A DNA stretch of 9,065 nt from UBA7692 sp033578915 (GCA_033578915.1 JAVQWQ010000094.1:1-9065), one strand, 5' to 3'; counted from the stretch's first letter, positions 1-7,607 are shown. The notes: generated by a model from the sequence alone, not told the origin. Translations and numbers: made by a program.

Positions 1-1
1 T

Positions 2-1096
2 TTTCATTCAAAAGGAGTAAGGGTTTTTATTTGGATTACCGGAGTAATTAATACTGATCTGCAGCCCTTGTACGATGAAGCGGCCCGTAAAGGATATTTT
101 CTTACTAAGAGCCCTACCGACACCACTCCTTTTGTAGCCAAATGGTGGAAAGGCAATGGCAGCCCTATTGACTTTTACAACCCTGAAGCGGTAAAATGGT
201 GGAAAGGGCTGATGGATTCTGTTTTAGCTCTTGGAATAGACGGTTGGAAAGTTGATGGAACCGATTTTGTGGTGCTCCTCGGTGGTGGAGCATATTCCCG
301 TGCTCTAAAATCCAACGTTAGCCGCATAGATTATTCCAGAAAATACTACAATTTGTTTCATGATCACACCAGAGCGCGTTTAGGAATAGACAGAGTCAAC
401 ACAACAAGGCCTATTGATACCTATTTTGGCTTACAGGGAGTTTCTATAGCTAATGCAGAAAATTTTTCATTCAGCGATAAAGCCAACTGTTGGGCCGGAT
501 GGGTAGGGGACCAAGACCCCGACTATAAAGGCTTAAAGGTAGCACTCGACAATATGTATCTAAGCGCTGCTTATGGATACCTTTCATTTGGTTCCGATAT
601 TGGCGGCTATCGTGAAGACAACTCGTTGATGCCGCTTGGACGTACCCAAGATATATTTATTCGATGGGCACAGTTCGGCGCCTTTTGCTCAATAATGGAA
701 AACGGTGGCGGAGGGGAACACCGTCCATGGATCTTCGGGCCTGATGCGCTTAGGATCTATAGAAAATTCACCAAGTTACACCATGCTATGATTCCTTACC
801 TGCAAGCTTCAGCAGATAGCGCATGGCGCTTAAAAAAATCCATTTATACTTTTTTAGACAGAACAAATTACCGCTATCTATTGGGCAGTGATTTATTTAT
901 TCAACCTATCCTTAAAGTACCGGCTAATAACATCAATATTGAGTTGCCTCAGGATGGCAAGTGGATCTATTTATTTGACCAGACAAAAGTTTTTGATGGG
1001 GGAACTACAGTGAATATGAGTTTTACATATGATGAATTTCCCGTCTTTGTTAGACAAGGCGCCAAAGTATTAGAACTTTTAAATAAAGCGCTTTGA
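2..1096 (+). CDS. Glycoside hydrolase family 31 (alpha-glycosidase), C-terminal part, start outside window
   Basis: The reading frame is open to the left edge, so the gene begins before the window; the first internal start-like codon (TTG at 68) lies inside conserved sequence and is not the true start. Visible upstream residues (VRVFIWITGVINTD) match the barrel strand before the GH31 active site. Family landmarks follow in order: GWKVDGTD at about 242-265, with the likely nucleophile Asp at 254-256; WVGDQ at about 500-514, with the likely acid/base Asp at 509-511; and GSDIGG at 590-607, the conserved GxDIGG loop. The end (about 880-1090) is the beta-sandwich after the barrel, including GSDLFIQPILK and a closing FPVFVRQGAKV. 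GH31 enzymes hydrolyse alpha-glycosidic bonds, usually alpha-glucosides or alpha-xylosides. The substrate cannot be read here, and localisation is unknown because the N-terminus is missing. The third residue after the nucleophile is Asp where many GH31 enzymes have Glu. Family assignment is firm; the specific activity is not. Confidence 0.9.
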   Translation, partial: FHSKGVRVFIWITGVINTDLQPLYDEAARKGYFLTKSPTDTTPFVAKWWKGNGSPIDFYNPEAVKWWKGLMDSVLALGIDGWKVDGTDFVVLLGGGAYSRALKSNVSRIDYSRKYYNLFHDHTRARLGIDRVNTTRPIDTYFGLQGVSIANAENFSFSDKANCWAGWVGDQDPDYKGLKVALDNMYLSAAYGYLSFGSDIGGYREDNSLMPLGRTQDIFIRWAQFGAFCSIMENGGGGEHRPWIFGPDALRIYRKFTKLHHAMIPYLQASADSAWRLKKSIYTFLDRTNYRYLLGSDLFIQPILKVPANNINIELPQDGKWIYLFDQTKVFDGGTTVNMSFTYDEFPVFVRQGAKVLELLNKAL

Positions 1097-1216
1097 CCAA
1101 AAGTGTAAAACCAACTGAATTTGATTTGAGCATATCGTAGCCAACAGAAAATATATTCTATTGTAGAGTTGTTTTATATCTAATCTAATATTAATGCTTT
1201 TTAAAGCAGAAAGAGC

Positions 1217-1243
1217 TTGTTGTAAAAGAATAGTGTAAATTTG
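1217..1243 (+). promoter_or_regulatory. Candidate Bacteroidota promoter for the T9SS cargo gene
   Basis: TAAATTTG at 1236-1243 fits the Bacteroidota -7 consensus TAnnTTTG exactly. A TTG at 1217-1219 could be the -33 element, with 16 bp between them, slightly shorter than the usual 17-23. Transcription would start near 1250, about 30 nt before the ATG at 1281. The -7 match is good and the -33 match is weak. Confidence 0.45.
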
Positions 1244-1280
1244 GCGTAGAATAAATTTTAATGAATAACACTGAATTTGT

Positions 1281-2174
1281 ATGAAAAAAGTTTCTTGTGC
1301 TATAAGCGTTTTGTTGCTTTTGATATTTGTACTCTTTGAAAATTATATTTTTAGTCAGTCGCAACTACCCAATGCAGGATTTGAAAACTGGAGCGGTAAT
1401 CCACTCGCGCCGGATGGTTGGGAAACATGGGAGACTCTGAGTCAAGGACAAATAACCGGTTTTGCGGTTAAAGACACCAGCACAAACAACTTTGTAGAAG
1501 GTAAAGCATCTGTTAAACTTATAACCGATTCGGCTGTATTGCCTAACTTAGGAAAAGTGCTGCTCGCAGGCACTGCTGAGTATTACGGCCCTTTTAATGA
1601 TAAACCTGATACCATTAAATTTGCGTATAAGTACTCTGCAAACCTTGCGGATACAGCTATAATCAATGTGAATCTTTTTGGATACGATGCCAATGGTAAC
1701 GTAGTAAATTACATAAACGGACAAGTGAGGCTACAAAGAACCAATAATCAATGGATTAATACATTTGTCCCAATATCTTATAGTAACAGTCAGACAGGAA
1801 ATCCCGATACACTAATATTTTCTCTCCTAAGTAGCAAAGATTTAATCAACAAAGGTGTCAAAGGCTCAACTGCATGGTTTGATAATATTCGTTTCTCATA
1901 CAAGAAAAAAGTTGGTATTCAGGAAGCTGCTTTGGAATATGCAGATATCAAATTATTTCCAAACCCTACTAACAACTTTATTAGGTTTCAAGGCCATAAA
2001 GACTTGTCAGGTCATACTTTTAAAGCATATAGCTTAGATGGAAAAGAAATTAATCAAAAATTAATGCAAGGAAACGAAGTAGATATATCAATTCTGCCGG
2101 TTGGAACCTATGTATTTGAAATTGTCAAAGAAAATTTTGTTGCGCTTAAAGGTAAGTTTATAGTATCCAAATAA
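1281..2174 (+). CDS. Secreted protein with T9SS type A (Por) C-terminal sorting domain; function unknown
   Basis: The 297-residue product starts MKK followed by a hydrophobic stretch (about residues 7-19), a Sec signal peptide probably cleaved around residues 25-27. The mature protein opens with LPNAGFENWSG and PDGW (residues 29-47), a start often seen in Bacteroidota secreted beta-sandwich proteins, and has GSTAWFDNIRF at 195-205, typical of carbohydrate-binding-like jelly-roll folds. A lysine-rich linker (208-210) leads to the sorting domain at about 221-297, with the hallmarks LFPNPTN (225-231) and LPVGTYVFEI (272-281). Such tails direct export across the outer membrane by the type IX secretion system, normally with cleavage and attachment to the surface or release. 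No catalytic motif is visible, so the central domain may bind a glycan or have a structural role; this is inference. The gene follows the GH31 gene by 184 bp and appears to have its own promoter, so linkage between them is not shown. Confidence 0.88.
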   Translation: MKKVSCAISVLLLLIFVLFENYIFSQSQLPNAGFENWSGNPLAPDGWETWETLSQGQITGFAVKDTSTNNFVEGKASVKLITDSAVLPNLGKVLLAGTAEYYGPFNDKPDTIKFAYKYSANLADTAIINVNLFGYDANGNVVNYINGQVRLQRTNNQWINTFVPISYSNSQTGNPDTLIFSLLSSKDLINKGVKGSTAWFDNIRFSYKKKVGIQEAALEYADIKLFPNPTNNFIRFQGHKDLSGHTFKAYSLDGKEINQKLMQGNEVDISILPVGTYVFEIVKENFVALKGKFIVSK

Positions 2175-2179
2175 AGAGG

Positions 2180-3247
2180 TTATTCAAAAAGACTCAGAAA
2201 ATTTCGTGCATTTGATTGCACAGAATAGCATTGTTCTATCTTTAATTGCGCTGCCCTCCCCATCATTTGCCTTAATGCTGTATCTGTAAGTAAGCGTTTT
2301 AACGCGACTTCCCACTCCTCCGGACTATCACACAAAAAGCCATTAATCCCGTGATCAACTATTTTGTTGTTCACTCCTACCGGAGAAACTACCGCAGGTA
2401 TGCCTAAACTCATGTATTGCAAAGCCTTAAAACCACATTTTCCTCGGCTCCAGTCGTCATCGGTTAAAGGCATTACTCCTATGTGAAAACGTAGCAAATC
2501 ATCTATTTCCGTTGATTTATTCCATGGCACATACTCCAAAGCAGGAAAATCTAACTCAGGCTTTTTGTTCGATATAACGACTAATGTAAAAGAGAGGTTT
2601 TCATTTATTTTTCTCAATACCGGCATGAGGAGTTCCAGATACTTTAAAGTAGTGTGTGTACCTGTCCAACCGATTTTTACAGGCAGCTCTGCCTGATTTT
2701 TTAAGCCTTTGTGATGATGTTGTGTATCTATAGTAGTTGGGTTTACAACTACATTTTTGTTGAATTTTCGAGCATAAGCTGCCAAAAAATCGTTACCGCA
2801 ACTGCACCGATAAGCCCAGCGGCAGATAGAACCGGTTTTACTATGCCATTTGAGCGAAGCTGCAATTTTATTTTCGCCGGATGTGTTGGGCAGCCATATC
2901 GCATCGTCAAAATCAAAAATTATTTTCTTCCGAAAAAATTTAGCAATAAGCCATTCAAACACGGGCGGGCCAACCGGTGAAGCTTCCCGATGAATGAAAA
3001 CAAAATCGTAATTCGAAAGCCGAAACAGCACTAAAAACCTGCGTGTAAAGCCGGCAAGTATCCCGCGAAATTTCTTCAACGTAAATCCGGGGAGATAAAG
3101 AATATTCCATGTGGCTTCATCCAAAAAACTTTGAACTGTATATTGATGTCCCCTTTGCCTGAGTATATCAAAATATTGTTCAAACCTGAAACGCTGCGAT
3201 GGGGCGTTATGTAAGGGATATGGCACCAGAAACAATATCCTGCTCAC
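2180..3247 (-). CDS. Glycosyltransferase, GT4-like (GT-B fold)
   Basis: The 355-residue protein starts with SRILFLVPYPL, the first beta strand of a GT-B N-terminal domain. IIFDFDDAIW (109-118) is a motif frequent in this group of Bacteroidota glycosyltransferases. The C-terminal Rossmann domain begins near KIGWTGTHTT (191-200), and the donor-binding region is GVMPLTDDDWSRGKCGFKALQYMS (257-280), followed by LGIPAVVSPVGVN. In this region GT4 enzymes usually have E-x7-E; here the stretch instead carries the K-x-x-Q-Y-M variant. The family transfers a sugar from a nucleotide-sugar donor, commonly in polysaccharide, lipid or glycoprotein glycan synthesis; donor and acceptor cannot be predicted. 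The start is GTG: an in-frame stop (3269-3271) lies 7 codons upstream with no ATG between, and this start gives a complete first strand. It has no membrane segment. It converges on the T9SS cargo gene with a 5-bp gap. Confidence 0.85.
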   Translation of the reverse strand: MSRILFLVPYPLHNAPSQRFRFEQYFDILRQRGHQYTVQSFLDEATWNILYLPGFTLKKFRGILAGFTRRFLVLFRLSNYDFVFIHREASPVGPPVFEWLIAKFFRKKIIFDFDDAIWLPNTSGENKIAASLKWHSKTGSICRWAYRCSCGNDFLAAYARKFNKNVVVNPTTIDTQHHHKGLKNQAELPVKIGWTGTHTTLKYLELLMPVLRKINENLSFTLVVISNKKPELDFPALEYVPWNKSTEIDDLLRFHIGVMPLTDDDWSRGKCGFKALQYMSLGIPAVVSPVGVNNKIVDHGINGFLCDSPEEWEVALKRLLTDTALRQMMGRAAQLKIEQCYSVQSNARNFLSLFE

Positions 3248-3327
3248 TGAAACAAATTTGAAATAAGGTTATAAATGATAATGTAATTATAGTCTAATAA
3301 TCCGGATAACTAAGTAAGCACACCTGC

Positions 3328-3342
3328 TTTCACAAAGTGAAA
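3328..3342. repeat. Short perfect inverted repeat (6-bp arms, 3-nt loop)
   Basis: TTTCAC, spacer AAA, GTGAAA. It lies about 80 bp upstream of the glycosyltransferase start on the minus strand. It could be a protein-binding site or chance; no T-tract follows it, so it is not a standard terminator. Confidence 0.35.
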
Positions 3343-3443
3343 TCTATATTGTATAAGGAAAAAAGGTTTAACTAAAAATGTACTTTAACTAAAAGGCGTA
3401 ACAATCCAGACTGCTTTGAACATTTATTAAGTCGTGTTTCAAA

Positions 3444-3455
3444 TCAAAGCTTTGA
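3444..3455. repeat. 12-bp perfect palindrome just downstream of uvrA
   Basis: TCAAAGCTTTGA is fully self-complementary and starts 27 bp beyond the uvrA stop codon. An adjacent pair, ACAGC (3455-3459) and GCTGT (3467-3471), can form a second small stem. Together they may shape the 3' end of the uvrA transcript, but no U-rich tail follows on the minus strand. Confidence 0.35.
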
Positions 3456-3481
3456 CAGCTGCAAAGGCTGTTTATAGCATG

Positions 3482-6391
3482 TCAAACAGGTCGCTGCAAG
3501 GAGACAGAGCTAAATACGAGCTCTTCTTTCAGAAACGAAGCGGTATGGCTGTTTGCCTTGGCCACTTCTTCAGGTGTACCACATGCCACAACCGTGCCTC
3601 CCCTTTCTCCACCCTCGGGCCCAATATCGATGATATAATCCGCAACTTTTATCACATCCATATTGTGTTCGATTACAAGCACGGTGTTCCCTTTATCCAC
3701 TAATCGCTGCAGTAATTCCAAAAGCACTTTAATGTCTTCAAAATGAAGCCCCGTAGTAGGCTCATCGAGAATGTAAAATGTTTTACCGGTATCGCGTTTG
3801 GAGAGTTCAGCTGCAAGCTTAACGCGCTGTGCTTCGCCTCCGCTGAGCGTGGTACTGCTCTGTCCAAGCCTTAAATAATTCAACCCTACATCAGATAATG
3901 TTTTAATACGGTTATAAATTGCCGGCACGGCCTCAAAAAATTGCAAGGCATCTTCAACAGTCATGTTCAACACATCGCTAATGCTTTTGCCTTTATAGCG
4001 GACTTCTAAGGTTTCGCGGTTGTAGCGCCTTCCATTGCATTTTTCACAGGTAACTTCTACATCAGGCAAAAAGTTCATCTCTATCACTTTAACGCCACCC
4101 CCCTGACAAGCTTCGCATCGGCCACCTTTAACGTTGAAAGAAAAACGGCCGGGCTGATAGCCCCGTATTTTCGACTCCGGCAATTGCGCATAGAGCTTTC
4201 GTATTTCATCGAATAATTTGATGTATGTTGCCGGATTACTTCTTGGAGTTCTTCCTATAGGGCTTTGATCTATTTCAATTACTTTGTCTATATGCTCAAG
4301 TCCTTCGATTCGTTCATAGGGCAAAGGAACCATTTGGCTGTTGTGAAAACAGGCATTGGACAAAATAGGATACAACGTTTCGGTTATCAAAGAAGATTTT
4401 CCGCTTCCGCTTACCCCGGTAACACAAATAAAGGTTCCTAAAGGAAATTTCACGGAAATATTTTTAAGGTTATTTCCTCTTGCACCAACTAGTAAAAGAT
4501 ATTTGCCGTTGCCGCTTCTTCTCTGTTCAGGAATCGGTATTGTCCTGGAATTATTGAGATACTGGGCTGTAATGGTGTGCTCGAGCTTAAATTGCTCAGG
4601 AGCGCCTTGAGCTACTACTTTTCCGCCATGCTCTCCAGCTGCCGGGCCAATATCAATGATATAATCACTTTCGAGCATAATGTCGCGATCATGTTCTACG
4701 ACAAGCACACTATTATTTGCAGATAGCCTGCGCAATGCCCTGATAAGTTGCCGATTATCTCGCTGATGTAAGCCAATGCTGGGTTCATCCAAAATATATG
4801 TAATTCCTGTAAGTTCGGCGCCAACCTGAGTGGCCAACCGAATGCGTTGCGATTCGCCACCGCTCAATGATTTTGCCGGTCTGTCGAGTGTAAGGTAATC
4901 TAAGCCAACCTCTAAGATAAATCCAAGCCTGGCTCTGATCTCTTTAAGCAACTCCCGCGCAATAACCTGTTGCCGCTCAGTTAAATGTTTTTCGAGATCA
5001 TTAAACCACTTGGCTAACGTGGCTATGTCCATCATAGCCAACTCACCGATATGTTTATCTGCAATCTTAAAATGCAGTGATTCTTTTTTAAGCCTGAAAC
5101 CCTTACATTCAGGGCATACTTCCTCATTCATAAAAGACGCTGCCCAGGTACGCCTGGATTCGCTGGTAGAATGCATATAGGTGCGTTTGATAACTCCTGC
5201 AATACCTATATGTTGTAGAGAGTAAAACCACCTGTAATAATCTGAATCATCTTCATTATCATCAGAAAAATCTTCATTTGGCTTTTGATGAGCGCCAACA
5301 CTTCCGTATAAAATAAAGTTTAAAACTGATTGCGGAAGTTCTTTGATTGGGGTAGAGAGTTTAAATTTTAGTCGCCTTGCAATTTCCTCTAATTCTTGAA
5401 AAAAATAACTATTATCTCTCTGACCTAACGGAGCTAATCCACCATCGTTGATACTGAGTTCTTTATTAGGAATAATTTTATCAACACTCACTTCGTAAGT
5501 GCGGCCAAATCCTGAACATACCGGACACGCTCCATAGGGCGAGTTAAAAGAAAACGAATTAGGTGATGGCTCATCATAAGAGATACCACTGTCAGGGCAA
5601 ACAAGGAACCTGCTGTATGAGCCGATTTGTTGAGTTTTTTCGTCATAAATCATCACCATACCTTTGCCTATTTTGAGCGTTTGGAGCAAACTCTGCTTTA
5701 GGCGCGGCTTTGCATCGTCTTCAACAATCAACCTATCTACTACTACCTCAATATCGTGCACCTTATAACGGTCGAGCTGCATACCTTTTTTAACTTCAGT
5801 TATCTTTCCATCCACTCTTACTTTTAAATAGCCCAACTTTAAGATATATTCAAATAATTCTCGATAGTTGCCTTTGCGGCCTCTCACCAGTGGTGCGAGA
5901 AGATATATCATTTTCCCTTGATAGTTAGTGAAAATACTTTCAAGGATCTGTTCTTCTGTATATTTCTGCATCTTTTTGCCCGTCACATATGAATAGGCTT
6001 CTGAGGCACGGGCATAAAGAAGACGAATAAAATCGTACACTTCCGTTACAGTACCCACGGTTGAACGCGGATTTCGATTGGTGCTTTTCTGCTCAATGGA
6101 AATTACAGGAGACAAACCTGTAATCTTATCAACGTCCGGGCGCTCCATCGAGCCTATAAATTGTCTTGCATATGCTGAAAAGCTTTCCAGATAGCGCCTT
6201 TGGCCCTCCGCATAAATCGTATCAAATGCTAATGAGCTTTTACCGCTCCCGCTTATGCCGGTGATTACCACAAGCTTATTGCGGGGTATAGAAACATCTA
6301 TATTCTTAAGATTATGAACACGTGCTCCGAAAACTTCAATATTTTCAGGTTCTTCATAAGAAAATCCATTGAGAGGCTCTGTATAAGTCAT
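3482..6391 (-). CDS. uvrA: UvrABC excinuclease subunit A
   Basis: UvrA is the DNA-damage-sensing ATPase of nucleotide excision repair: it dimerises, loads UvrB at lesions and leaves before UvrC cuts. The 969-residue protein has two ABC ATPase halves. First half: Walker A GISGSGKSS (45-53), the UvrB-binding region, signature LSGGESQR (509-516), Walker B ILDEP (533-537). Second half: Walker A GVSGSGKSS (659-667), signature LSGGEAQR (849-856), Walker B ILDEP (874-878). The C-terminal zinc module is intact (Cys759, Cys762, Cys782, Cys785). The N-terminal zinc module is degenerate: Cys289 and Cys292 are present but their partner pair is reduced to a single Cys265 (CPDSG), as I recall for Bacteroidota UvrA. 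A further CPEC pair is at 426-429. An Asp/Glu-rich loop sits at 373-386. Length is slightly above the 940 residues of E. coli UvrA, partly through a short N-terminal extension before the conserved IEVFGARVHNLKNI. The ATG start fits. uvrB is not adjacent. Divergent from rpoA. Confidence 0.98.
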   Translation of the reverse strand: MTYTEPLNGFSYEEPENIEVFGARVHNLKNIDVSIPRNKLVVITGISGSGKSSLAFDTIYAEGQRRYLESFSAYARQFIGSMERPDVDKITGLSPVISIEQKSTNRNPRSTVGTVTEVYDFIRLLYARASEAYSYVTGKKMQKYTEEQILESIFTNYQGKMIYLLAPLVRGRKGNYRELFEYILKLGYLKVRVDGKITEVKKGMQLDRYKVHDIEVVVDRLIVEDDAKPRLKQSLLQTLKIGKGMVMIYDEKTQQIGSYSRFLVCPDSGISYDEPSPNSFSFNSPYGACPVCSGFGRTYEVSVDKIIPNKELSINDGGLAPLGQRDNSYFFQELEEIARRLKFKLSTPIKELPQSVLNFILYGSVGAHQKPNEDFSDDNEDDSDYYRWFYSLQHIGIAGVIKRTYMHSTSESRRTWAASFMNEEVCPECKGFRLKKESLHFKIADKHIGELAMMDIATLAKWFNDLEKHLTERQQVIARELLKEIRARLGFILEVGLDYLTLDRPAKSLSGGESQRIRLATQVGAELTGITYILDEPSIGLHQRDNRQLIRALRRLSANNSVLVVEHDRDIMLESDYIIDIGPAAGEHGGKVVAQGAPEQFKLEHTITAQYLNNSRTIPIPEQRRSGNGKYLLLVGARGNNLKNISVKFPLGTFICVTGVSGSGKSSLITETLYPILSNACFHNSQMVPLPYERIEGLEHIDKVIEIDQSPIGRTPRSNPATYIKLFDEIRKLYAQLPESKIRGYQPGRFSFNVKGGRCEACQGGGVKVIEMNFLPDVEVTCEKCNGRRYNRETLEVRYKGKSISDVLNMTVEDALQFFEAVPAIYNRIKTLSDVGLNYLRLGQSSTTLSGGEAQRVKLAAELSKRDTGKTFYILDEPTTGLHFEDIKVLLELLQRLVDKGNTVLVIEHNMDVIKVADYIIDIGPEGGERGGTVVACGTPEEVAKANSHTASFLKEELVFSSVSLQRPV

Positions 6392-6448
6392 TATGCAAAA
6401 GGTTCAATTATATATAACATATTAATAGTAGATTTGTGCAAGTAAAAG

Positions 6449-6470
6449 CATGTAATTTTCAAAATTCATG
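6449..6470. repeat. Inverted repeat in uvrA-rpoA intergenic region, possible operator
   Basis: CATG-T-AATTTT, central C at 6460, AAAATT-CATG: 10-bp arms interrupted by one extra T on the left. It lies 58-79 bp upstream of the uvrA start and about 75 bp upstream of the rpoA -33 element. Its arms are very AT-rich, so chance is possible. A dimeric regulator site is an inference. Confidence 0.35.
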
Positions 6471-6492
6471 TTTTAACAAGATTTATTCTTAG

Positions 6493-6512
6493 AGGCATAT
6501 CTACATATGCTT
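6493..6512. repeat. Second inverted repeat in uvrA-rpoA intergenic region
   Basis: GCATAT, spacer CTAC, ATATGC at 6495-6510, extendable to AGGCATAT / ATATGCTT with one mismatch. It ends about 30 bp before the rpoA -33 element, a position suited to an upstream regulator. Function is not shown. Confidence 0.35.
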
Positions 6513-6542
6513 AAATCCTGGAAAAAGTATTTCAGCAATAAA

Positions 6543-6573
6543 TTTGTCTTTTAAGAATTAAATAGTATTTTTG
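6543..6573 (+). promoter_or_regulatory. Strong Bacteroidota-type promoter of rpoA-rplQ
   Basis: TTTG at 6543-6546 and TATTTTTG at 6566-6573 match the -33 TTTG and -7 TAnnTTTG elements exactly, with an ideal 19-bp spacer. Transcription would start near 6580, leaving a leader of only about 14 nt before the ATG at 6594. No Shine-Dalgarno sequence is present in this leader, as usual in the phylum. Confidence 0.75.
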
Positions 6574-6593
6574 CGGGCTTCAAAAATAAATGT

Positions 6594-7586
6594 ATGGGTC
6601 TGTTAACGTTTCAAAAACCAGAAAAAATAACATTACAAAAAGCAACTGATTTTGAAGGCACGTTTGAATTCAAACCCCTTGAGCCGGGATTCGGAGTTAC
6701 AATTGGTAATGCGCTTCGTAGAGTTTTACTCTCTTCGTTAGAAGGATATGCAATATCAGGCCTTAAAATTTCAGGTGTTGATCACGAATTTTCAACTATC
6801 AAGGGGGTCCTGGAAGATGTAACTGAGATTGTGTTAAACCTAAAACAAGTTAGGTTAAAAAAAGTCCTAGATGAAGATAACCAGAACGAAAAAATATTTA
6901 TATCCATAAAAGGATCCGAGGTTTTCAAAGCCGGCATGATTGAAAAATTTACTAACGTTTATCAAGTAACTAATCCTGAGTTAGTAATTTGTAACCTCGA
7001 GCCTTCAGTTACCCTTGAAATGGAGCTTACTGTTACCAAAGGTAGAGGTTATGTTCCGGCCGATGAACACCTTTCTAAAGATTTGCCACACGGATTCATA
7101 CCAATGGATGCAATTTACACTCCAATTAAGAATGTAAAATATCAGGTAGAACCCTACCGCGTAGAGCAACGTGTGGACTTTGAAAAACTAATCCTCGAAG
7201 TTTCAACGGATGGCACTATTCATCCCGAAGAAGCAGTCAAAGAAGCTTCTCGAATTTTGATTCAGCACCTGATGTTGATAACAGATGAACATATCACATT
7301 TGACGTGCCTGAAACAGAAAAACAAGATGTAGTGGATGAACAAATTTTACACTTGCGCAAATTACTCAAAACGCCGCTCGAAGACCTAGATCTTAGTGTA
7401 CGCGCCTTTAATTGTTTAAAAGCTGCAAAAATCAACTCTCTGGAAGAGCTTGTTTCTTTCAACACTACTGATCTTTTAAAGTTTCGGAATTTCGGAAAGA
7501 AAAGCTTAGTAGAAATAGAAGCCCTTTTGCACGAAAAAGGTCTAAGTTTCGGTATGGACCTTAGCAAGCTTAAACTTAATGATTGA
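6594..7586 (+). CDS. rpoA: DNA-directed RNA polymerase subunit alpha
   Basis: The alpha subunit dimerises to nucleate RNA polymerase assembly and uses its C-terminal domain to contact upstream promoter DNA and activators. The 330-residue protein has the standard length. The N-terminal domain carries the dimerisation signature FKPLEPGFGVTIGNALRRVLLSSLEG (26-51) and the conserved GRGYVPADEH (150-159) region; a linker around 240-258 leads to the C-terminal domain (about 259-330). In that domain the DNA-contacting residues of E. coli are kept: Arg270 (E. coli Arg265), Asn273 and Cys274 in VRAFNCLKAA, and Gly301-Lys302-Lys303-Ser304 in NFGKKSL. The ATG is supported by the MGLLTFQKPEKI start, common in Bacteroidota. 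It is followed by rplQ after 21 bp, in one operon. Unlike in most bacteria, rpsD is not upstream; uvrA lies there in the opposite direction. Confidence 0.99.
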   Translation: MGLLTFQKPEKITLQKATDFEGTFEFKPLEPGFGVTIGNALRRVLLSSLEGYAISGLKISGVDHEFSTIKGVLEDVTEIVLNLKQVRLKKVLDEDNQNEKIFISIKGSEVFKAGMIEKFTNVYQVTNPELVICNLEPSVTLEMELTVTKGRGYVPADEHLSKDLPHGFIPMDAIYTPIKNVKYQVEPYRVEQRVDFEKLILEVSTDGTIHPEEAVKEASRILIQHLMLITDEHITFDVPETEKQDVVDEQILHLRKLLKTPLEDLDLSVRAFNCLKAAKINSLEELVSFNTTDLLKFRNFGKKSLVEIEALLHEKGLSFGMDLSKLKLND

Positions 7587-7607
7587 TAACACTAAATAAG
7601 CCGTTTT

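Larger units (their letters stand above)
3248..3481. other. Gene-free stretch between uvrA and the glycosyltransferase gene
   Basis: These 234 bp lie downstream of uvrA and upstream of the glycosyltransferase gene, both on the minus strand. No credible coding frame or RNA gene was seen. It contains two short inverted repeats (listed separately) and must hold the end of the uvrA transcript and probably the glycosyltransferase promoter. I could not find a convincing TAnnTTTG box on the minus strand, and there is no hairpin followed by a T-tract for uvrA. Confidence 0.6.
6392..6593. other. Divergent intergenic region between uvrA and rpoA
   Basis: These 202 AT-rich bp separate the two divergent starts and must carry both promoters. 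The rpoA promoter is clear (6543-6573). For uvrA I see only a poor candidate on the minus strand, TATAATTG-like, about 15 bp upstream of the ATG, without a well-placed TTG. Two inverted repeats lie in the middle (6449-6470 and 6493-6512). No E. coli-type LexA box (CTG-N10-CAG) was seen. Confidence 0.6.

Noticed and set aside
68..70. TTG at 68 as the start of the GH31 gene
   Set aside because: The frame continues upstream to the window edge with GH31-like conserved sequence, so the gene is simply truncated by the window.
1195..1208. Small inverted repeat TGCTTT-TT-AAAGCA, considered as a terminator for the GH31 gene
   Set aside because: Loop too small without opening the stem, arms AT-rich, and no T-tract follows on the plus strand.
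2711..2980. Plus-strand 89-codon frame within the glycosyltransferase gene
   Set aside because: Fully inside a well-supported gene on the other strand, with no recognisable motif.
3434..3703. Plus-strand 89-codon frame across the end of uvrA
   Set aside because: Mostly antisense to the conserved UvrA C-terminus; no independent support.
7262..7567. Minus-strand 101-codon frame within rpoA
   Set aside because: Antisense to the conserved alpha C-terminal domain; composition (Ser/Arg-rich) is that of a shadow frame.
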